Assembly (NCBI GenBank): GCA_029556545.1
Contig: JAKQEQ010000029.1
Location: 79,084-143,083, forward strand
From: Candidatus Hydrogenedentota bacterium
GTDB lineage: Bacteria > Hydrogenedentota > Hydrogenedentia > Hydrogenedentales > JAGMZX01
Length of the DNA stretch: 64,000 nt
Direction of reading: 5' to 3'
This document shows positions 58,504-64,000 of the stretch, one piece after another (position 1 is the stretch's first letter; every line of letters starts with the position of its first letter). Under the pieces are notes generated by a model. That model searched no databases. It was not told the origin of the DNA and worked only from the letters and a program-made list of their open reading frames with translations. Both the position numbers and the translations under genes were made by a program.

Positions 58504-58891
58504 AATTCACGCCTTTCCTGTTGGGATTACGTACAGACACACCACGGGCGGGCATAATGGAATCAGTCTCGCCACTCCCCTCGCCCCCCGCTTCCACCGC
58601 CAGTCACTACCTATGCGCATACTTCGCGCCCCCGGTACTTCCCAGGCAGTATAGCCGAAGTCTACTCTCCCATCAACACATGCGTTGCCCGGATCCCTGT
58701 CGTCAGATGCCCGGCACGACAAGTGAACGCAGGACCCCCTCCCGCCGCTCGCCCTCGCCAACGAGAAGCATTTCGGCTGACCCGCAACGAAACCCGCGCG
58801 CGGCCTGAAAACGGCGCTTACTTAAGGTCGTACTCTCGGTCGAGCACCACGAGGCAGGTCACCGGCTGCGTTTGTACTCGGTCAGTTCAAC
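58504..58891. other. Intergenic gap without recognisable gene
   Basis: I find no convincing frame or RNA gene in these 388 bp between two minus-strand secreted-protein genes. A promoter for the beta-helix gene should lie near 58520-58600 but no clear -35/-10 pair is visible. Confidence 0.5.
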
Positions 58892-61800
58892 CTAACCCAA
58901 CCCCGGGCAAAAACCGTCCTCCGTGCCATTCACCGGGCAGTAGTGGTAGCCGTCGGAGTTGTAGAACTGGATTAGGCGCAGCAACTCGGTAAGAACGATC
59001 TGCCAGTCCGGCCCACTCGGCGCGTAGTCGCTGTCGTGCGGACAACAGGTCTGGTCCGCGCCCGTGCCGGGCACGAACCCGTCTTCCGTATCGCCGGGAT
59101 TCGCCGCGCAATGGAAGGCGCCCGAGTTGTAGAACTGGATCACCCGCAGCAACTCGGACAGGCCGATCAGGTTGTTCCGGTTCTGGTCCGCCGTGTGGTA
59201 TTCGCTCGCGCATGGGTTGCCTTCGCCTTCGCCCTCGCCTCCGCCCTCGCCTTCGCCCTCGCCTCCGCCCTCACCTTCGCCTTCGCCTTCGCCTTCGCCT
59301 TCACCTTCGCCTTCACCTTCACCTTCACCTTCACCTTCGCCTTCACCTTCACCTTCACCTTCACCTTCTCCTTCACCTTCTCCGATGCTTATCTGCGGAT
59401 CCAGATTATTTGTATGCGTACGGTCAGCCAGTTCACATGCTGCTGCACCTACGCCACGAATAGACAGGAGTGCAGCAGGCTCCAGACTCGACCGAATGCT
59501 CGAATGGTCGTACACCGTGAATGCATCATTGTCCACGGCATCAGGCACACTTTCCCCAAACATATACTCGATATAGCTACGGTCGGGGTTCAGTCGCACA
59601 AAACGAACGCCAGCCTGGCGCATACCCTCATATTGAATAAGCACGTGCGGGTGGTCCAGCGCGGACTGCACATGGTCCTGCTCGCCCGCCTCGACGATGA
59701 ACATGAGGTCAGGCAGCTTGGCGGCAACGTCATCAAACCAGTGTTCCGCGTTCCGGCTCAACCAGAAATCTTCCGTTTCCGCCACGCCGGGCAAGTGAGA
59801 GGGAATGGGATCGGTATAGAGGCCGGCTGCAGCGGCTTCCTGGGTAATTCGGTTCGAGTAATAGGCCTTTATGCCTCCGCCCAAATCAAAAGCGTAGGGG
59901 TTGACCAAAAAGTCGGCGCCGCTTTCGAAGGCCTCGCTTCCGTTGAGATCGAAAAATAACCCTCCTAACAGCACCACCGCCGGGCTTGACTCAATATCAA
60001 CGTCCGGCGCGTAACGCAGCGTCGACAGGTCCCATGTGCCCGTATCGGGATCATAAGCGGTATTCGTTTCAGGATTGCCGTTCGCGGGATTTCGCGCGCC
60101 CGCTTCAGCAGTGGGCATGCCGTCTCCGACCGGCGATTCCCAGTTCACAATCCACGAGAGGCCCGGGATGCTGTCACCGTACATTCCCGCGACGCAGAGC
60201 GTGGCATTGCCGCCGTTCGACAAGCCGATCATGCCCACATTGCCGTGGTTGGGAGTTGTACCAGGCGTCAGTTCGCTCAGCGCGTAGCCGTCCATGTCCG
60301 TTATCTCGCCCAGAGCAAAGCGGAGCACATCCCGCAGCGCCTTCAAGGAATCGGGGCCGCGCACGTCATACGTGCCACCACTCAGTTCGTCGCCCGCGCC
60401 GCTTCCGGGGAAGTTGAAGAAGACTTCTATGAAACCCTTCCCATCCAGATGCGCGCTCGTTCCATACAAGCCGGCCCCAACCGTGCCGCCCGGCACATAC
60501 ACCACAACAGGCGCCCCCGCCGCATCAAACCGGGCATCGGGCGGAACGACAATACGCGCGACTAGGCCTTCTGCGCCGGCCGATTCCGAAGGGATGCGTA
60601 CAACAACTTCCGTGCCCCGGCACGCGTCCTCCCACGCAGTGAAGGCTTCTCCCATCTCCGGGATAGTTGACCACTGAAGATATCCAGCCGAGACAAGCGG
60701 ATCGACCACCGTCCCGAGCAGTTCATCCCAGTAGCTGAGGTGTTCGAGAAACTCATCGGAATATGTGACGGCGTTCGTAACTGGATCCACCACCACATAC
60801 TCTTCGTAAGGCAGTCCTTCCTTCGATATAAAACTATCTACGTGGAAGATCAGGTTCAGTGTATTGATTCGGCTTGCATCCGAAAAACGAATGAACTGAC
60901 TGATCATCCGGGAAACAGCCAGCGGAACCTTGTCGTGGCTCTTCGTAATGCTGGTGCCGACGCCCGGGATATACACAAGCGGCACGTCCACATCATGGGT
61001 GAGGAAGGCCTCTGTATCGACCAGGGCGTCAACATTGCCGGGCCGCCACGGGTTATTGATGAGGTAGTCGTACGAGCGCTGCAAACCCGGATTCTTGAAG
61101 CACGTGAGGGTCCCTATCCCGATATCCGCAAGGGGATTCTTGATCACCAGATCGAAATTTCCATTCAGGTCCGTTACCGGGGTTCCTGACATGTCCTCAT
61201 ACGTTGTTACGCGCTCCTCGATGTAGTCGACCACATCCTCCGGGGTGATTTCCCTGGTCCAGGCCGGATGGCGCCCGCACTCTTCCGCACCTATTGGCGT
61301 TCCCGTTTCGTCCTTGCAGATAGGTCCATGCGTATGAACGGAGTAGTACACTCCATAGTCAGCGCTCAGATTCCACAGGGTGTCCGGCTGAAACAATTGC
61401 GCGCCGAGCGCCCACTGTAATTCCGCCTGAATGTTCAGCTGCCCGCCATAACTCTGGAATAATGCCGCCAGCTGCTCGAATATGGCCGTCTTCCTGCGGA
61501 AGAAACCCTCATCCTCGACGAGCGCCGCCGGATCCTCCAAATGAATACTGAAGGCAAGCATGACCGGCGCCGCCGGAACTTCCGGAACTGGGATAGTGCC
61601 CACCGTCACCGAAGGCCCGGCGACCTCAGCCAGTTTCCAGATAGGTGGTTGTACCGAGAAATCATCCACATACAGCGTCGTCTCTGGCCCGACAGTCACG
61701 CCAACCCACATCTCGTGGAAGTTCTCTTTCGTGTACGCAACATAGGTCAGTTCCGTCCATGCGTCCGTGACCGTAACGACCGGGCTGAAAAACGGGCCGT

Positions 61801-62227
61801 CCACAAGCCTGTCCGTATCCTCGAAGTGCACGACGAGCCGTGCTTCGGCGGTCCCACCCGGACAACGGGCCCATGCGGAAACCTGGATTTCCTCCGCCTT
61901 GTCCGCGTAGGCCTTTGTCGCCAATTCGCCTGCCTGGTCTGCTGCCGCCTGTATCTGATAACCCCAGTTGCCCGTACGCGCAGCCGCTTCCTGCCGGCTT
62001 GCCACCGGGAGCTCAAACGGTAAAGAGACGAAGGGCGAACCTGTTCTGACTGCCGCAGCTCCTGATTCAAACCCTCCATCGGACAGCACTTCGTATGGTT
62101 CGAGTAGCTCCGTGGATACGCGAGCGCGCTTGGGGTTCGGAAGCTCACAAGGGGTTTGCGCCGTGGTCCAAGTCTCGACCACAAGAAGGCACACCCCTGC
62201 CAGAAGACAGATCCGTCCATGTATCAT
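58892..62227 (-). CDS. Secreted multidomain alpha/beta hydrolase with (GE)n linker and EF-hand-like module
   Basis: ATG 62227 (AGGAAGG upstream) gives 1111 residues with a signal peptide ([18 protein letters not shown]). Residues about 45-190 look like a carbohydrate-binding jelly roll ([21 protein letters not shown]). Residues about 215-530 have features of a sugar-deacetylase-like barrel ([21 protein letters not shown]). An alpha/beta hydrolase domain follows from about 545, with the nucleophile elbow GLSNGGN near 668 and an oxyanion-side [12 protein letters not shown] long (GE)n linker (about 946-1003) joins the C-terminal module. The hydrolase may be an esterase on a glycan or lipid; the exact substrate is unknown. 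Confidence 0.75.
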   Translation of the reverse strand: MIHGRICLLAGVCLLVVETWTTAQTPCELPNPKRARVSTELLEPYEVLSDGGFESGAAAVRTGSPFVSLPFELPVASRQEAAARTGNWGYQIQAAADQAGELATKAYADKAEEIQVSAWARCPGGTAEARLVVHFEDTDRLVDGPFFSPVVTVTDAWTELTYVAYTKENFHEMWVGVTVGPETTLYVDDFSVQPPIWKLAEVAGPSVTVGTIPVPEVPAAPVMLAFSIHLEDPAALVEDEGFFRRKTAIFEQLAALFQSYGGQLNIQAELQWALGAQLFQPDTLWNLSADYGVYYSVHTHGPICKDETGTPIGAEECGRHPAWTREITPEDVVDYIEERVTTYEDMSGTPVTDLNGNFDLVIKNPLADIGIGTLTCFKNPGLQRSYDYLINNPWRPGNVDALVDTEAFLTHDVDVPLVYIPGVGTSITKSHDKVPLAVSRMISQFIRFSDASRINTLNLIFHVDSFISKEGLPYEEYVVVDPVTNAVTYSDEFLEHLSYWDELLGTVVDPLVSAGYLQWSTIPEMGEAFTAWEDACRGTEVVVRIPSESAGAEGLVARIVVPPDARFDAAGAPVVVYVPGGTVGAGLYGTSAHLDGKGFIEVFFNFPGSGAGDELSGGTYDVRGPDSLKALRDVLRFALGEITDMDGYALSELTPGTTPNHGNVGMIGLSNGGNATLCVAGMYGDSIPGLSWIVNWESPVGDGMPTAEAGARNPANGNPETNTAYDPDTGTWDLSTLRYAPDVDIESSPAVVLLGGLFFDLNGSEAFESGADFLVNPYAFDLGGGIKAYYSNRITQEAAAAGLYTDPIPSHLPGVAETEDFWLSRNAEHWFDDVAAKLPDLMFIVEAGEQDHVQSALDHPHVLIQYEGMRQAGVRFVRLNPDRSYIEYMFGESVPDAVDNDAFTVYDHSSIRSSLEPAALLSIRGVGAAACELADRTHTNNLDPQISIGEGEGEGEGEGEGEGEGEGEGEGEGEGEGEGEGEGEGEGGGEGEGEGGGEGEGEGNPCASEYHTADQNRNNLIGLSELLRVIQFYNSGAFHCAANPGDTEDGFVPGTGADQTCCPHDSDYAPSGPDWQIVLTELLRLIQFYNSDGYHYCPVNGTEDGFCPGLG
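59217..59390. repeat. Hexamer-type (GE)n coding repeat in the hydrolase gene
   Basis: About 29 hexamers encode Gly-Glu pairs with a few GGGE interruptions. Length changes by whole hexamers keep the frame, so linker length can vary without inactivating the gene. Confidence 0.85.
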
Positions 62228-62273
62228 TACCCGTTTCCTTCCTGAAACAGACTCTTCCCACAGTTCGCCTCTA

Positions 62274-62283
62274 TTGTACACAT
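62274..62283 (-). promoter_or_regulatory. ATTGTACACA element upstream of the hydrolase gene
   Basis: The ten bases are identical to 21391-21400, where they form the -10 and first dyad of the BNR gene promoter. On the minus strand they give a TACAAT -10 about 47 bases before ATG 62227. No good -35 is visible at the right distance. Confidence 0.4.
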
Positions 62284-62506
62284 CCCGATACTACCAAGGA
62301 CATCCGTCAAGACGCACAAACAGGTCAATTCAGATTCCAAGGATCCGATAGGTACAATTGATTCGGTTCACTCTGCCGCTGAACCGTCACACGGCACCTC
62401 GGCACTACACACCTCGGCACTACTCTTCCCCCACGCCATCGGGTAATATTACAAAGGGGACCGTGTTTTTCTTGCTCAGCCGGTCCGCTTTCCCGCCATA
62501 CACCGT

Positions 62507-64000
<1,494 letters not shown>

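Noticed and set aside
58818-58830. Short stretch similar to the end of the FHA activator gene (EYDLK then stop)
   Set aside because: The similarity is limited to about a dozen bases and upstream sequence does not continue it, so a pseudogene remnant is not supported.

Overview
The window is a high-GC bacterial chromosome segment, most likely a metagenome-derived contig. It shows no rRNA, tRNA, CRISPR or phage region. Several large secreted proteins end in an acidic (Gly-Glu)n linker followed by a duplicated EF-hand-like, cysteine-bearing module (core [15 protein letters not shown]). I associate this layout with Candidatus Hydrogenedentota or nearby PVC/FCB-type lineages; that is recalled knowledge and was not checked here. 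A pyruvate:ferredoxin oxidoreductase, a fused B12-dependent acyl-CoA mutase, polysaccharide-active enzymes and sigma54 regulators fit a metabolically versatile heterotroph that degrades complex organic matter.

Layout. 1-2020: lipoprotein with a PKD domain, cut by the left edge. 2212-10460: acyl-CoA metabolism (icmF; an acyl-CoA dehydrogenase with two operator-like dyads) facing a TetR / MNT nucleotidyltransferase / sulfatase-like operon. 10.6-18.5 kb: a secreted protein with two tail-tube-like repeats, an XRE regulator whose promoter implies a leaderless mRNA, an Hsp70-like ATPase, a uronate isomerase-like plus DhnA-type aldolase pair, a DUF72 protein, a strong candidate small RNA and an HD-GYP protein. 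18.6-21.4 kb: a secreted BNR/sialidase-like protein with three phased dyads over its promoter. 21.5-28.4 kb: a cluster of palindromes, a 38-residue zinc ribbon, a dihydroorotate dehydrogenase-like protein with nifJ, and UDP-glucose dehydrogenase. 28.8-37.4 kb: an NtrB/NtrC-like pair, carB, and a two-gene operon of unknown role. 37.7-49.8 kb: a GPH transporter, zinc-ribbon/TPR proteins, an NSS transporter with a MetS-like small subunit, a heparinase-like lyase, a class III aminotransferase and an Rrf2 regulator. 49.9-53.7 kb: paired hairpins, tandem repeats and a compact sigma54 module. 53.98-64.0 kb: three consecutive secreted proteins (beta-helix/P-domain; alpha/beta hydrolase; GH5-like) sharing the C-terminal module.

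The strongest leads for new biology are: (i) the sigma54 module at 50.6-53.7 kb, with an FHA-GAF-AAA activator, tandem dyads, a near-consensus -24/-12 promoter and three small genes including two that are very short; (ii) the (GE)n plus EF-hand-like C-terminal module, nearly identical at DNA level in neighbouring genes; (iii) a 54/55-bp double palindrome inserted in frame in two unrelated enzymes; (iv) an orphan promoter-terminator unit at 17154-17336 that looks like a small RNA with an anti-Shine-Dalgarno tract.
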